NCBI GenBank assembly: GCA_016342415.1
Contig: JAEIOD010000008.1
Span: 62,001-126,000, forward strand
Length of the DNA stretch: 64,000 bases
Reading direction: 5' to 3'
Source: Clostridiales bacterium
GTDB lineage: Bacteria > Bacillota > Clostridia > Peptostreptococcales > Acidaminobacteraceae
Shown: piece after piece, positions 26,453 to 35,405 of the stretch
How the letters are laid out: the number at the start of each line of letters is the position of its first letter
Position numbering within the stretch: the first letter of the stretch is position 1
Notes under the pieces: generated by a model
The model's database searches: none
What the model was told of the DNA's origin: nothing
Seen by the model: the letters and a program-made list of their open reading frames with translations, nothing else
Translations under genes and position numbers: made by a program

Positions 26453-27562
26453 TTATTCTACTTTCGTACCACAACTTGAACAGAATGCACCCGCTACAGG
26501 CGTTTGACAAGAGGGGCATACTTTTTCCTGCTTTTCACCACATGAACCACAGAACTTGCTACCTTCTTGTAGTGGTGTTCCACATTTAATACACGGTTTT
26601 GTCTGTGATGTCGGTTGACCACATCCCGGACAAAATTTACTGTTTTCAGCCATCTGATGACCACAACTCTTACACGGCACGGTTGTTGTTTCTTTTGTTT
26701 GTGTTGGATTCATAGTTTGAGCCATGATATTACCGAGTGCCGCACCAGCTCCCATACCGACTCCAGCACCAGCCATTGACCCTCCTGGATTAGAAGCAGC
26801 CTTTTCAACTGCGTCTAATGTTTTATAAGTTGCATAACTGTCTACACCTAACATAGACATTTTATTTCTTTCATCCATAGCCAACATAACTTCTTCAGGC
26901 AATGAAATATTCTCAATAACAAATTGAGTAATCTCAAATCCCATACCACCAAAGTTATCTTGTAATTTACCCTTACCTCTTTCAGCCAACTCATCCAAGT
27001 TAGATGTAAAATCCATGACCGGTATATTGGATTCAGCAAATAAATCAGATAAACTTCCTACAACAATGCCTCTTAGATGATCTTGAATGGCATCTGTTCT
27101 AAAGTCTCCTGATGTCCCAAATATCTCCTTCAAAAATACTGTTGGATCTGATATTTTAAAGGCATATGTGCCTAACGCTCTAACTCTAACTCTACCAAAT
27201 TCTTGATCTCTCATCATAACAGGGTTTTTAGTACCCCATTTCATATTGGTGAATTGTTTTGTAGAAACAAAATAAACTTCAGCCTTAAACGGTGAATTAA
27301 ATCCATATTTCCAAGACTTCAGTTTTGTTAAAACTGGCATATTCTCAGTCGATAACGTATATAAGCCCGGTGTAAAGACATCGGTGATTTGTCCCTCATT
27401 AACAAAAACAGCCACCTGTGATGCTCTAACAGTTAACTTTGCTCCCATTTTTATCTCTTGGTTGTCCACTGGAAACCTATAGACCATTCTGTCCAAATTG
27501 CTTTCCGTCCATTCTATAACATCAATAAATTGACTCTTTACAAATTTTTTAAATAATCCCAT
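26453..27562 (-). CDS. SPFH-domain/virion-core-like protein with zinc ribbons, YdjI-like
   Basis: The 369-residue protein begins MGLFKKFVKSQFIDVIEWTE and continues with VRASQVAVFVNEGQITDVFTPG and WGTKNPVMMRD, the pattern of YdjI-type SPFH proteins annotated as virion core-like. A Gly/Met-rich stretch follows near 250-280, then three zinc ribbons (CKSCG/CPGCG, CIKCG/CGSCG, CPSCQ/CSSCG). The ATG at 27562 is chosen over the GTG before it because of the AAGGAG spacing. It is the first gene of the operon. SPFH proteins organise membrane domains, so membrane-stress scaffolding is likely. Confidence 0.82.
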   Translation of the reverse strand: MGLFKKFVKSQFIDVIEWTESNLDRMVYRFPVDNQEIKMGAKLTVRASQVAVFVNEGQITDVFTPGLYTLSTENMPVLTKLKSWKYGFNSPFKAEVYFVSTKQFTNMKWGTKNPVMMRDQEFGRVRVRALGTYAFKISDPTVFLKEIFGTSGDFRTDAIQDHLRGIVVGSLSDLFAESNIPVMDFTSNLDELAERGKGKLQDNFGGMGFEITQFVIENISLPEEVMLAMDERNKMSMLGVDSYATYKTLDAVEKAASNPGGSMAGAGVGMGAGAALGNIMAQTMNPTQTKETTTVPCKSCGHQMAENSKFCPGCGQPTSQTKPCIKCGTPLQEGSKFCGSCGEKQEKVCPSCQTPVAGAFCSSCGTKVE

Positions 27563-27636
27563 CACATTCTCCTTGTCTTTTCTATATTAATTATATCCTA
27601 AATATACCGTATAAACATTAAAAAAAAAGAAAAAAA

Positions 27637-27661
27637 GAGTTGATTTAGTCTAAATCAACTC
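27637..27661 (-). terminator. Terminator after XRE-family gene
   Basis: GAGTTGATTTA and TAAATCAACTC form an 11-bp stem with loop GTC. On the minus strand it is followed by TTTTTTTCTTTTTTTTT. It separates the XRE gene from the SPFH operon. Confidence 0.93.
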
Positions 27662-27662
27662 G

Positions 27663-27908
27663 TTAATCTCTATTTTCCATATTATTTAACTTCTCTAAAT
27701 TTTCTACATTAATTGTAAACATCTCTCCAAGATTACAATCGAATACTTCACATAACTTAATCATTAGTTCAGGACTTGGATTATGAATATAGTTCTCAAG
27801 CTTAGATAAATAAGTTCTGTTGATACCAAGTTCGTCCGCTAAAGCTTGTTGTCTCATATCATTTAGTTTCCTATAAACCCTTATCCGATTCCCAATTACT
27901 CTAGACAT
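27663..27908 (-). CDS. XRE-family small transcriptional regulator
   Basis: The 81-residue protein is almost entirely a Cro/C1-type helix-turn-helix: IGNRIRVYRKLNDMRQQALA, then LGINRTYLSKLENYIHNPSP. Such small regulators resemble YozG-like factors. I use the ATG at 27908, with GGAGGTAAAG before it; the longer frame starting at 27950 would overlap the pyroglutamyl peptidase gene. It follows that gene by 22 bases and may share its promoter. Its target is unknown. Confidence 0.88.
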   Translation of the reverse strand: MSRVIGNRIRVYRKLNDMRQQALADELGINRTYLSKLENYIHNPSPELMIKLCEVFDCNLGEMFTINVENLEKLNNMENRD

Positions 27909-27930
27909 CTCTTTACCTCCATACAACCTA

Positions 27931-28569
27931 TTAAAAAATACTACCTCCAACTAACTTCTCATCAGTATAATTTGAAACAGCTGTCTCAATTGCTATTTCA
28001 ATGCCTCTTGTTATCAAATCTAAAGACATAGATGCCATATTCCCATTCACCACCTGTTGAGGTAAAAATGGTACATGAATAAAACCGCCTCTAATATCCT
28101 TATACTTTGTATTGATAAGATGCATAATACCGTATAACACATGATTGCATACATAAGTTCCTGCAGAATTTGATACAACTGCAGGGATGTTCTGCGCTTT
28201 AATAGCTTCTACCATTTTTTTTATAGGTAAATTCGAAAAGTAAGCATTCTTGCCATCTCTCTCAATCACTTCATCGATTGGTTGATTACCTTCATTATCA
28301 GCTATTCTTCCATCATCTACATTTATACCAACTCTCTCAACTGCAATAGCCATTCTTCCACCAGCCTGGCCTATTGCTAAAACAATATCAGGTTGATGTT
28401 CTATTATGGCAGATTCGATCACTTGAATTGATTTTCTGAAAACTGTCGGAATCTCTAACTTTATAATGTCATGTGTCTGAATCATATCTGGTACTAGAGC
28501 CACAGCTTCATAAGCCGGATTAATGGATTCTCCTCCAAACGGATCGAATCCTGTTAACAATACTTTCAT
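27931..28569 (-). CDS. pcp: Pyroglutamyl-peptidase I
   Basis: Pcp removes N-terminal pyroglutamate from peptides. The 212-residue protein starts [19 protein letters not shown], where GFDPFGG is the C15 family signature. The catalytic triad is visible as Glu in the [10 protein letters not shown] region, Cys in [15 protein letters not shown] and His in [10 protein letters not shown]. Length is normal. It is the first gene of a two-gene unit with the XRE regulator. Confidence 0.95.
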   Translation of the reverse strand: MKVLLTGFDPFGGESINPAYEAVALVPDMIQTHDIIKLEIPTVFRKSIQVIESAIIEHQPDIVLAIGQAGGRMAIAVERVGINVDDGRIADNEGNQPIDEVIERDGKNAYFSNLPIKKMVEAIKAQNIPAVVSNSAGTYVCNHVLYGIMHLINTKYKDIRGGFIHVPFLPQQVVNGNMASMSLDLITRGIEIAIETAVSNYTDEKLVGGSIF

Positions 28570-28703
28570 ACATCCCCCTTATCAAATGGTATGCTATAAA
28601 AGTATTACCCCATATGTAATATATTATAGCAATTTTTTCCCGTTTTTCAGCTTTTTTGCTTATATAGCCATATATATGTCTATTTAGCCATAATTATGGG
28701 AAT

Positions 28704-29387
28704 TTAATCCATATTACATTTCCCGTCCAACTGTTGAACAATCATTTTGATATGTTTTTCATCAATTCTATTTCTAAATGATTGATTAACTCTTGCATCG
28801 GATCCAATATGATAATTGGCATTCGGATACCTTAAAACAAGTGTTGGAATGTTGTTCAAAGTTACCCCACTCCCTATCAACAGTTTATTTGACATCATAG
28901 AATACATTTTGTCTAATTCTGTAAAATTATCACAGGCTTTACCTGGACCACCAGACGTCAAGACCTGATTAATTCCTTTTATGTCAGTTAATTTCCTAAA
29001 CATCAATGATGGATTCAGGGTTTCATCTATAGCCCTATGAAATGTTATTTCACAATTTATTGATTCTATAAATTCTTTCAATAATTCGAAATCCACTTCA
29101 CGATTGTTTAAACAACCGATAACAATACCATTAACGCCCAATGATTCAACAACTTTCATATCCTGTTTCATCACACCAATATCATATGGTTTGTATTCAA
29201 ATGAATAACTATGAGGTCTTATCATAACATTCACAGGGATTTTAACCGATTTTACCACTTGTTCGATCATACCATAACTTGGTGTTAAACCACCTTCCGA
29301 TATCCCGCTGACCAACTCTATACGATGAGCACCAGCAGCCTCTATTACTTTTGCATCATCGACCGATTGTGCAATTACCTCTAACAT
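28704..29387 (-). CDS. cutC: CutC family protein
   Basis: CutC is a TIM-barrel protein historically linked to copper homeostasis, though that role has been questioned. The 227-residue sequence has LEVIAQSVDDAKVIEAAGAHRIELVS at the start, GGLTPSYG, VMIRPHSYSF and TFHRAIDE, all typical. The ATG at 29387, five bases from AGGAG, is used instead of the GTG before it. Its start overlaps the stop of the glycosylasparaginase gene by seven bases, so the two are coupled, which hints at a glycan- or amide-related role. Confidence 0.92.
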   Translation of the reverse strand: MLEVIAQSVDDAKVIEAAGAHRIELVSGISEGGLTPSYGMIEQVVKSVKIPVNVMIRPHSYSFEYKPYDIGVMKQDMKVVESLGVNGIVIGCLNNREVDFELLKEFIESINCEITFHRAIDETLNPSLMFRKLTDIKGINQVLTSGGPGKACDNFTELDKMYSMMSNKLLIGSGVTLNNIPTLVLRYPNANYHIGSDARVNQSFRNRIDEKHIKMIVQQLDGKCNMD

Positions 29388-30271
29388 AGGCACTCCTTTA
29401 TTTCTCCTTTATCATTTACAGTCAATAGCTTTAATCCGACCTTCTCCGTCATTACTGCAAAAGGAAACACATCAATATTTGTCGCTGCACCATAATCACC
29501 ATCTGAATTCATGGCAATTACTGAAATATCACCTGCTTTTGTTCTTCTATCTATCAACAACTCAGTTAACTCTTTTACAGCCTCTGTACAAGCGGCTTGA
29601 GGTGACATGTCTTTCATCTTTTGCACAATATTGAAACTGACACAGCCCTTCATAATATCCTCACCTAAACCAGTAGCCGCAGCACCACCAATCCGTTCAT
29701 CTACATAATACCCAGAACCAGAAATCGGGGTATCTCCCACCCGACCTGCTTTTTTATAAAACAAACCACTCGTTGAAGTACAAGTGGCCATATTATGCTG
29801 TTTGTCTAATCCAACAACACAAACCGTATCATGACCTAAATAAGGACTCAAACCTTTTTTAACTTCTTCCTTATGCAACAACCATTTTTCCTTAGCGGTT
29901 TCAGTTACCATTTCCTGCTGTTCAAATCCTTGTGCCAAGGCGTATTTTTCTGCACCTTCTCCAACTAAAAAATTATTAAATGGTCCATCCATTAAACTTC
30001 TTGCAATTGAAACAGGGTGTAAAAAGCCTTTGATACTTGCAACAGCACCGATAGACAATGTTTTGCCATCCATAAAAGCTGCATCCAGTTCAAGTTCACA
30101 TGCCTCATTAGGTAAGCCACCTAATCCTACGGATGTGAATAACTCATTTGCTTCCACTGTTTTCACTGTACTTTCTATCGCATCAAATACATGTGATGAT
30201 TCCTCAAGTTTTTGACCGCCTTCTCTAAGACCTTCTAAGACCATCTCCCAAGTACCAATTATTCCCCACAT
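29381..30271 (-). CDS. N4-(beta-N-acetylglucosaminyl)-L-asparaginase (Ntn hydrolase)
   Basis: Glycosylasparaginase cleaves the bond between asparagine and GlcNAc and activates itself by cutting before a threonine. The expected nucleophile is Thr149 in LGHDTVCVVGLD. GRVGDTPISGSGYYVDE and GGAAATGLGEDIMK are the substrate and oxyanion segments. The protein begins MWGIIGTW, which matches the family, and the ATG at 30271 follows GGAGGTG; the ATG at 30295 is too early. There is no signal peptide, so it acts inside, probably on imported glycoamino acids. The precursor has 296 residues. It is cotranscribed with cutC. Confidence 0.9.
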   Translation of the reverse strand: MWGIIGTWEMVLEGLREGGQKLEESSHVFDAIESTVKTVEANELFTSVGLGGLPNEACELELDAAFMDGKTLSIGAVASIKGFLHPVSIARSLMDGPFNNFLVGEGAEKYALAQGFEQQEMVTETAKEKWLLHKEEVKKGLSPYLGHDTVCVVGLDKQHNMATCTSTSGLFYKKAGRVGDTPISGSGYYVDERIGGAAATGLGEDIMKGCVSFNIVQKMKDMSPQAACTEAVKELTELLIDRRTKAGDISVIAMNSDGDYGAATNIDVFPFAVMTEKVGLKLLTVNDKGEIKECLC

Positions 30272-30311
30272 AAGCACCTCCAAATACATTATCACTCATA
30301 GTTTATAACAA

Positions 30312-30335
30312 AACCTACTATTTTCATAGTAGGTT
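30312..30335 (-). terminator. Terminator after RND efflux gene
   Basis: AACCTACTA and TAGTAGGTT form a 9-bp stem with loop TTTTCA. The minus strand continues TTGTTAT, a weak T-run. Confidence 0.7.
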
Positions 30336-30339
30336 AGTC

Positions 30340-33300
30340 TTATCTTCTAACATGTATTTTTAGGATATGTTCTTCTGATGAATTGTTCGTATCCCTTTGA
30401 ACTTTCTCCTTTGGTGTTTGAACAATTGGTGAAAAATCATCTGACATCTTTTCTTTTATTGGTTCTATCAAATTTTGAGTTTCTTTTATAAATAGACTGT
30501 ATACCACTGGAATAACGACCAGAGTAAAGACCGTTGAAACCATCAATCCCGACATCAACGAAATTGCCAGCGGTACAAACAATTCGCTACCTGAATAAAT
30601 AAGAGGTGTCAAACCTATGACAGTTGTAATTGTACTTAACATAATCGGCCTGAATCGTTTATCGACTGCATCATAACAGGCAACCTCTATAGACTTACCC
30701 TTATGTCTTTCCGAGTTAATATAATCAACCAGCACGATGGCATTGTTTACAACAATTCCAAGCAAACTCACAATACCCAAAACGGAAGTAAACGATAACG
30801 TTTGACCCGAAAGTGTTAATCCTAAAATCGATCCAAATGCAGATAAGGGTATGGTCAATAAAATAACCAAGGGTTGTTTAAAGGAGTTAAACTGTATCAA
30901 TAAAATTAAAAATACAAGTACCACAGCGAGAACAGCTGATTCTCCTATATCACCAAAGTTTTCAAGTATCTTCTGTTTCTCACCATCATAAGTAACGGAG
31001 ATACCATCAAGAGTCTCTCGATCTAATATCGAAGCCAATTGCCCTTGAACTTCTACCGGATTGTAACCATATTTCACATCTGAGTATACTCTAACCGTTA
31101 ATGCTCTATCGTACTTTCTAATAACAGGAATTGATGACGACGTTTCAACATCAGCTATGTTTTTTAATAAAACCTTTGAAGGAGCAACTGATGATTTGAT
31201 GCCAAGATTATCCAAATCATCTTTTTCTTTTATATTACTGATAATCTTGATGTCGTATTCATTGCTGTTTTTATTGTATACACCCGCTTGTCTACCATAG
31301 AGAGCGATACTGATTTCATTTTGAATATCGTATTTGGACAAACCATAATAACCCGCCTCAATATCCTTTACATCAATGAAAAACTCGTAATTGTAATCAT
31401 CATAATCACTTTCTACATTGACTGTTCCAGGTATGGTTTCAAGAAATTCTACAACCGTTTTTGAATAATCACCGAGTTGCTCGAGATTTTCTCCAGAAAG
31501 CCTCACAACAACAGGTGCACCAACAGGCTCTCCCTGTTCCAGTTGTTTGACCTGAACACTGCCACCGAATACTCGCCGATCCATTTCTTCCTGAAGATTG
31601 TCTATATACTGTGTCAGATTAATATAATCGCCTTGTAGGTTCATTTTATCTATATCCACAATAACCATCATTTGTGCATAATCTTGAGAAGGTGTTGGTA
31701 CAGGCATCGTTTGATAAAACTTTGGTAACCCATCACCAATAGCTACAGTATAATTATTAACCAACTCTTCGTTATCAATCACTTCAATAACTTGTTCAAC
31801 CAATGCTTCAGTTGCGTCGAAATTGCTGGATTGCTCACTTTTTATTTCTATATACAACATATCTGTATCTGCAAATGGAAAGAACTGCAAACCAAGTTCA
31901 AGTGCTAGATATACCGTTAATGCAAATATTGATATCATACCAATGACCACAAGGGGTTTTATTTTCATACCAATCATCAGCAATTTATCAAATAAGGTTC
32001 TAAAGAATCCTTTTTTGGCTTTCTTCTCCATTTTTTTAAAGAAGATAAATGCCATTGTTGGCGTGATAAAAATAGCAATCAAATAAGAGACCACTAATGA
32101 TATCATCACAATCGCCGGTAAACTCGATATATATTCTCCAGCTATTGAATTGAGTAATAGAAGTGGTAAAAATGCTGCTACAGTGGTGAGTGTAGATGTT
32201 AGAACTGGAATGGCCACTTCTTTTACACCATTAATACATGCCAGCAACCTGTCTTCATCATTATCAAGCCTCACCTGAATGGCATCACTGACTACAATGG
32301 CATTGTCAACCAGCATACCAAGTGCAACAATTAGAGCTGCTATGGATATTTGATGTATCTGTATACCAAGAAGTTTCATACATGCAAAAGTAATTAATAT
32401 GGAAGCCGGAATAGCCGTTGAGACAATAACAGCGTTTCTTATACCCATACCAATAAAAACAACTATAATAACAAACAGAACCCCTTGAAGTAAGTTTTTC
32501 GCAAAGTCTTTTACTGAACGGTCAACCGTTTTAGGCTGGTCGAGTATAGTTGTAAATTTAATATCCTTAGGTAAAGTCTTTCTAAGTGTTTCTATGGTTT
32601 GGTCTACTTCTTTACCAACCGTTACTATGTTTTTATTGCTCTTGAAATAACCGGTCAATAATATTGCATTGTCACCATCATGCATAATCTTATAATTCGA
32701 ATCTGCAAGTTCTAGTGATATTTTTGCTACATCTTTCAATCTCGCAATTGAGCCATTATCCTCTGAAACTGCAACAACTATATTTTCCATATCTTCAATT
32801 GATTCAAATAAACCAGATACTTTTACGTTGATCTTGTCTTTTCCTGTCCCTACAGTACCTGATGGTATTTCTATATTCTGAGATCGAATCAAATTCACCA
32901 GATCATTGTAACTCAATTGATAACGGTTTAGTTTCTGATAATCCACTTCAATTTTCAATTCTTCGGCTTGACTGCCGACAACATCAAATCTTGATATCCC
33001 TTCAATTTTACTGAGCTCTCTTTTAAATCTCTCAGCATACCCTTCAAGTTGTTCCAAAGAATACTTGTCACTACTCATACTGATCATCATACCTGCTGTA
33101 TCTGTCAGATCGGTATTGACTTGAATCGTATCACATTCACTTGGTAACTCAGGTTGCAAATCGATCATAGATTGCCTTAAATCATCCCAAGTGCTCAAAA
33201 TATCTGTATCATATTCCAACCTTAAAATAACAACACCAATGGAGTTTCTAGAATAAGAATACGAATAATCATATCCTGTCAACTCACTGAGTTCGTCTTC

Positions 33301-33504
33301 TATTTTTGAGGTCACCAAACTTTCAATATCCTCTGGTGAAGCACCTGGATAAACAACAGAAATAAGTGCTACAGGCGCAACAATTTCAGGCGTTTCCTGT
33401 CGTGGTGATACAGCATAATTGAAAATGCCAAATCCTATTCCTATAATCAAAACAAATAATGTTATCTTCCTTTTTAGTATGGCTTGTTTTATCATATATC
33501 CCAT
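30340..33504 (-). CDS. RND-family efflux permease (HAE1-like)
   Basis: This 1054-residue protein is a proton-driven RND pump with twelve helices and two large outer domains. It begins MGYMIKQAILKRKITLF and has PETPEIVAPVALISVVYPGAS in its first porter domain region. The TM4 motif GMLVDNAIVVSDAI carries the Asp of the proton relay (many homologues have two Asp), and LGIVSLLGIVVNNAIVLVDYI is the repeat in TM10. Full-length RND pumps occur in Clostridia as well as Gram-negatives. It follows its lipoprotein adaptor by two bases and the TetR gene, so the three form an efflux operon. Substrate is unknown. Confidence 0.93.
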   Translation of the reverse strand: MGYMIKQAILKRKITLFVLIIGIGFGIFNYAVSPRQETPEIVAPVALISVVYPGASPEDIESLVTSKIEDELSELTGYDYSYSYSRNSIGVVILRLEYDTDILSTWDDLRQSMIDLQPELPSECDTIQVNTDLTDTAGMMISMSSDKYSLEQLEGYAERFKRELSKIEGISRFDVVGSQAEELKIEVDYQKLNRYQLSYNDLVNLIRSQNIEIPSGTVGTGKDKINVKVSGLFESIEDMENIVVAVSEDNGSIARLKDVAKISLELADSNYKIMHDGDNAILLTGYFKSNKNIVTVGKEVDQTIETLRKTLPKDIKFTTILDQPKTVDRSVKDFAKNLLQGVLFVIIVVFIGMGIRNAVIVSTAIPASILITFACMKLLGIQIHQISIAALIVALGMLVDNAIVVSDAIQVRLDNDEDRLLACINGVKEVAIPVLTSTLTTVAAFLPLLLLNSIAGEYISSLPAIVMISLVVSYLIAIFITPTMAFIFFKKMEKKAKKGFFRTLFDKLLMIGMKIKPLVVIGMISIFALTVYLALELGLQFFPFADTDMLYIEIKSEQSSNFDATEALVEQVIEVIDNEELVNNYTVAIGDGLPKFYQTMPVPTPSQDYAQMMVIVDIDKMNLQGDYINLTQYIDNLQEEMDRRVFGGSVQVKQLEQGEPVGAPVVVRLSGENLEQLGDYSKTVVEFLETIPGTVNVESDYDDYNYEFFIDVKDIEAGYYGLSKYDIQNEISIALYGRQAGVYNKNSNEYDIKIISNIKEKDDLDNLGIKSSVAPSKVLLKNIADVETSSSIPVIRKYDRALTVRVYSDVKYGYNPVEVQGQLASILDRETLDGISVTYDGEKQKILENFGDIGESAVLAVVLVFLILLIQFNSFKQPLVILLTIPLSAFGSILGLTLSGQTLSFTSVLGIVSLLGIVVNNAIVLVDYINSERHKGKSIEVACYDAVDKRFRPIMLSTITTVIGLTPLIYSGSELFVPLAISLMSGLMVSTVFTLVVIPVVYSLFIKETQNLIEPIKEKMSDDFSPIVQTPKEKVQRDTNNSSEEHILKIHVRR

Positions 33505-33506
33505 AA

Positions 33507-34586
33507 CTAATCCTCAACAATCTTAACTGAGTCACCTGCGGTTAAACCTAGAATACCTTCTACAATTAAGGTAGATGTTTCAGGTAAACCAGAAACGACT
33601 ACCTCCTGATTAAAAATTGCTATAACTTCTATATTTACTCGTGAAACATAATCATCAGTAACAATAAATACAAAATCAGTACCATCAGATCTAATCGAAC
33701 CTAAAGGGATCTTGGCACCTTTAACAAACTCCGTAGGCACATCAATCAAAATAATAGAACCTAAAGGTAAATCTTTATTGATTGATAATTCTACTTCATA
33801 TGTTTGAGTTGTGTTATCCGGCACTTGATTGATACTCAAAATCTCACCAGTCAGCTCATAATCATCACATGTCAAATTTAAAAATGAGCCTATATCAATA
33901 TACTTTAGATCGTTTTGTGAGATGCCAAATGAAACCACTGGATGAATATCTCTTAATATCACAACAGGATATCCAGCGCTAATTAATTCACCGGGTTCTA
34001 ACAATACATCTACTACAACACCTGCTTTTAAAGCGTAAATATCACTTTGTTTTAGCATGTATTCTTTTACTTCAACATTTGTAGCGGCTTGATTTTTAAG
34101 TTCTCTAGCGCTGTTTACATCGCTTTTCAAAACATCATAATTAAGTTTAACCTGATCATATTCCGTTTTTGATGCAACCCCTGCAGTATAAAGCGAATTG
34201 GTATTTGTCAACAACTCATCAGCATACTTCAACGATTCCAATGATTTTTGATATTGTGCATTTGAAGCAGACAGTTCTGCTTTGGCTGCATCTAATGCGT
34301 ATTTTAATCCTTCTGTATCAACTGAAGCAATCAATTGTCCTTCAGAAACCACATCTCCTATAGCAACATCGATAAGCTCAACTTTTCCATCCACTTCAAA
34401 AGACCTTTTTATAATCCCCGAACTGGTCACATGCCCTACATAACGTTCATAATTTTGATACGTTTCATTCGAGATTTCATTGACCTTTACACTTTTAATA
34501 ATAGGTGCTGAAACTTTTATGGATTCTTCTCTACACCCCATTAACATTGCCATAACCACCAATATTATGATGACTAACTTTTTCAT
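33507..34586 (-). CDS. RND periplasmic-adaptor-type lipoprotein (membrane fusion protein)
   Basis: The 359-residue adaptor has a lipoprotein signal ending MLMGC (lipid Cys), then the barrel-sandwich halves: VDVAIGDVVSEGQLIASVDTEG, a helical hairpin near 90-150, and ALKAGVVVDVLLEPGELISAG. The beta-barrel part follows. It would link the RND permease to the cell surface. The ATG at 34586 lies just after the TetR stop and has a GAGGT site; upstream ATGs fall inside the TetR gene. It is the middle gene of the operon. Confidence 0.9.
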   Translation of the reverse strand: MKKLVIIILVVMAMLMGCREESIKVSAPIIKSVKVNEISNETYQNYERYVGHVTSSGIIKRSFEVDGKVELIDVAIGDVVSEGQLIASVDTEGLKYALDAAKAELSASNAQYQKSLESLKYADELLTNTNSLYTAGVASKTEYDQVKLNYDVLKSDVNSARELKNQAATNVEVKEYMLKQSDIYALKAGVVVDVLLEPGELISAGYPVVILRDIHPVVSFGISQNDLKYIDIGSFLNLTCDDYELTGEILSINQVPDNTTQTYEVELSINKDLPLGSIILIDVPTEFVKGAKIPLGSIRSDGTDFVFIVTDDYVSRVNIEVIAIFNQEVVVSGLPETSTLIVEGILGLTAGDSVKIVED

Positions 34587-34587
34587 A

Positions 34588-35205
34588 CTATACCTCGTTT
34601 CTATCCGTAACAAGACTTGAGATGAATAAATTTGTATAAACTTGCGTAATCTTCAACATATGAATACGTCTTGATTCATCGTCTTCAAACTTATATAAAA
34701 TTTTGATAAAGCCGTCTACTAAAGCTTCACAAATCATATCCGCTAAAAAATGAACATCCAGTTCAAGATTATTCTTTTTTACATATCTATCGATGAGATG
34801 GCTCATTCGGTCAGCCAACAGCTCACTGACAAACTCAACAGGTCTTCCCATTGTACTGCCCTCACAACTATTGACCAAAATATCCAATACTTCTGAATGT
34901 TTATTATGAATTTCAAGAAAAATTGAAATAACGCGAGAGACAAACTCAGTATTTTTTTTAGGTTCATCAATCATTTTATCGGTAATTTCATCTGATAAAA
35001 GAGCGAGTATTTCCTCTAGAGTCGGCTTTAAAATGCTTTCAAACAAATGATCTTTGCTATTATAGTACCGATAGATATTGCCAACGGTCATATGGGCATC
35101 TTCTGCTATTTTTCTCATAGATACTTTCTCAAATCCATAAGCTTTAAATAATTTTATTGCTGATGTTTCTATTCTTTCCCTAATACAATCTTTTAAAACT
35201 TGCAT
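34588..35205 (-). CDS. TetR-family regulator of the RND operon
   Basis: The 205-residue protein has the TetR helix-turn-helix at residues 20-60 (IKLFKAYGFEKVSMRKIAED, then MTVGNIYRYYNSKDHLF), followed by a helical ligand domain. It is the first gene of the RND operon, and two perfectly related inverted sites lie just upstream, so autorepression that also controls the pump is the natural reading. The ligand is not known. An AGGTCG-like ribosome site precedes the ATG. Confidence 0.92.
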   Translation of the reverse strand: MQVLKDCIRERIETSAIKLFKAYGFEKVSMRKIAEDAHMTVGNIYRYYNSKDHLFESILKPTLEEILALLSDEITDKMIDEPKKNTEFVSRVISIFLEIHNKHSEVLDILVNSCEGSTMGRPVEFVSELLADRMSHLIDRYVKKNNLELDVHFLADMICEALVDGFIKILYKFEDDESRRIHMLKITQVYTNLFISSLVTDRNEV

Positions 35206-35218
35206 ACGACCTCCAATA

Positions 35219-35234
35219 GTAAACGCTTGTTTAC
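35219..35234. promoter_or_regulatory. Putative TetR operator, copy 1
   Basis: GTAAACGCTTGTTTAC has 6-bp arms GTAAAC/GTTTAC around a 4-base centre. It lies 14 bases upstream of the TetR start and is the exact reverse complement of the second copy. TetR proteins bind palindromes of this size. Confidence 0.7.
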
Positions 35235-35258
35235 TTATATTATATCAAATCGTTAAAA

Positions 35259-35274
35259 GTAAACAAGCGTTTAC
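35259..35274. promoter_or_regulatory. Putative TetR operator, copy 2
   Basis: GTAAACAAGCGTTTAC is the exact inverse of the copy at 35219-35234, with centres 40 bases apart. The pair brackets the likely promoter of the RND operon. Confidence 0.7.
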
Positions 35275-35381
35275 TGATAAAACAAACTAGGTGTATTGAC
35301 TCCTTTCATTTCACAATTGAGTTATAATCTTCTATCCATCGTTTCATTACATGTTGCAGATCTTATTTTTAAGCAAAAAAA

Positions 35382-35402
35382 ATACCACTATGAAAGTGGT
35401 AT
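35382..35402 (-). terminator. Terminator of the two-component/ABC operon
   Basis: ATACCACT and AGTGGTAT form an 8-bp stem with a 5-base loop. On the minus strand it is followed by TTTTTTTGC. It lies directly after the DUF2809-like gene. Confidence 0.85.
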
Positions 35403-35405
35403 AAA

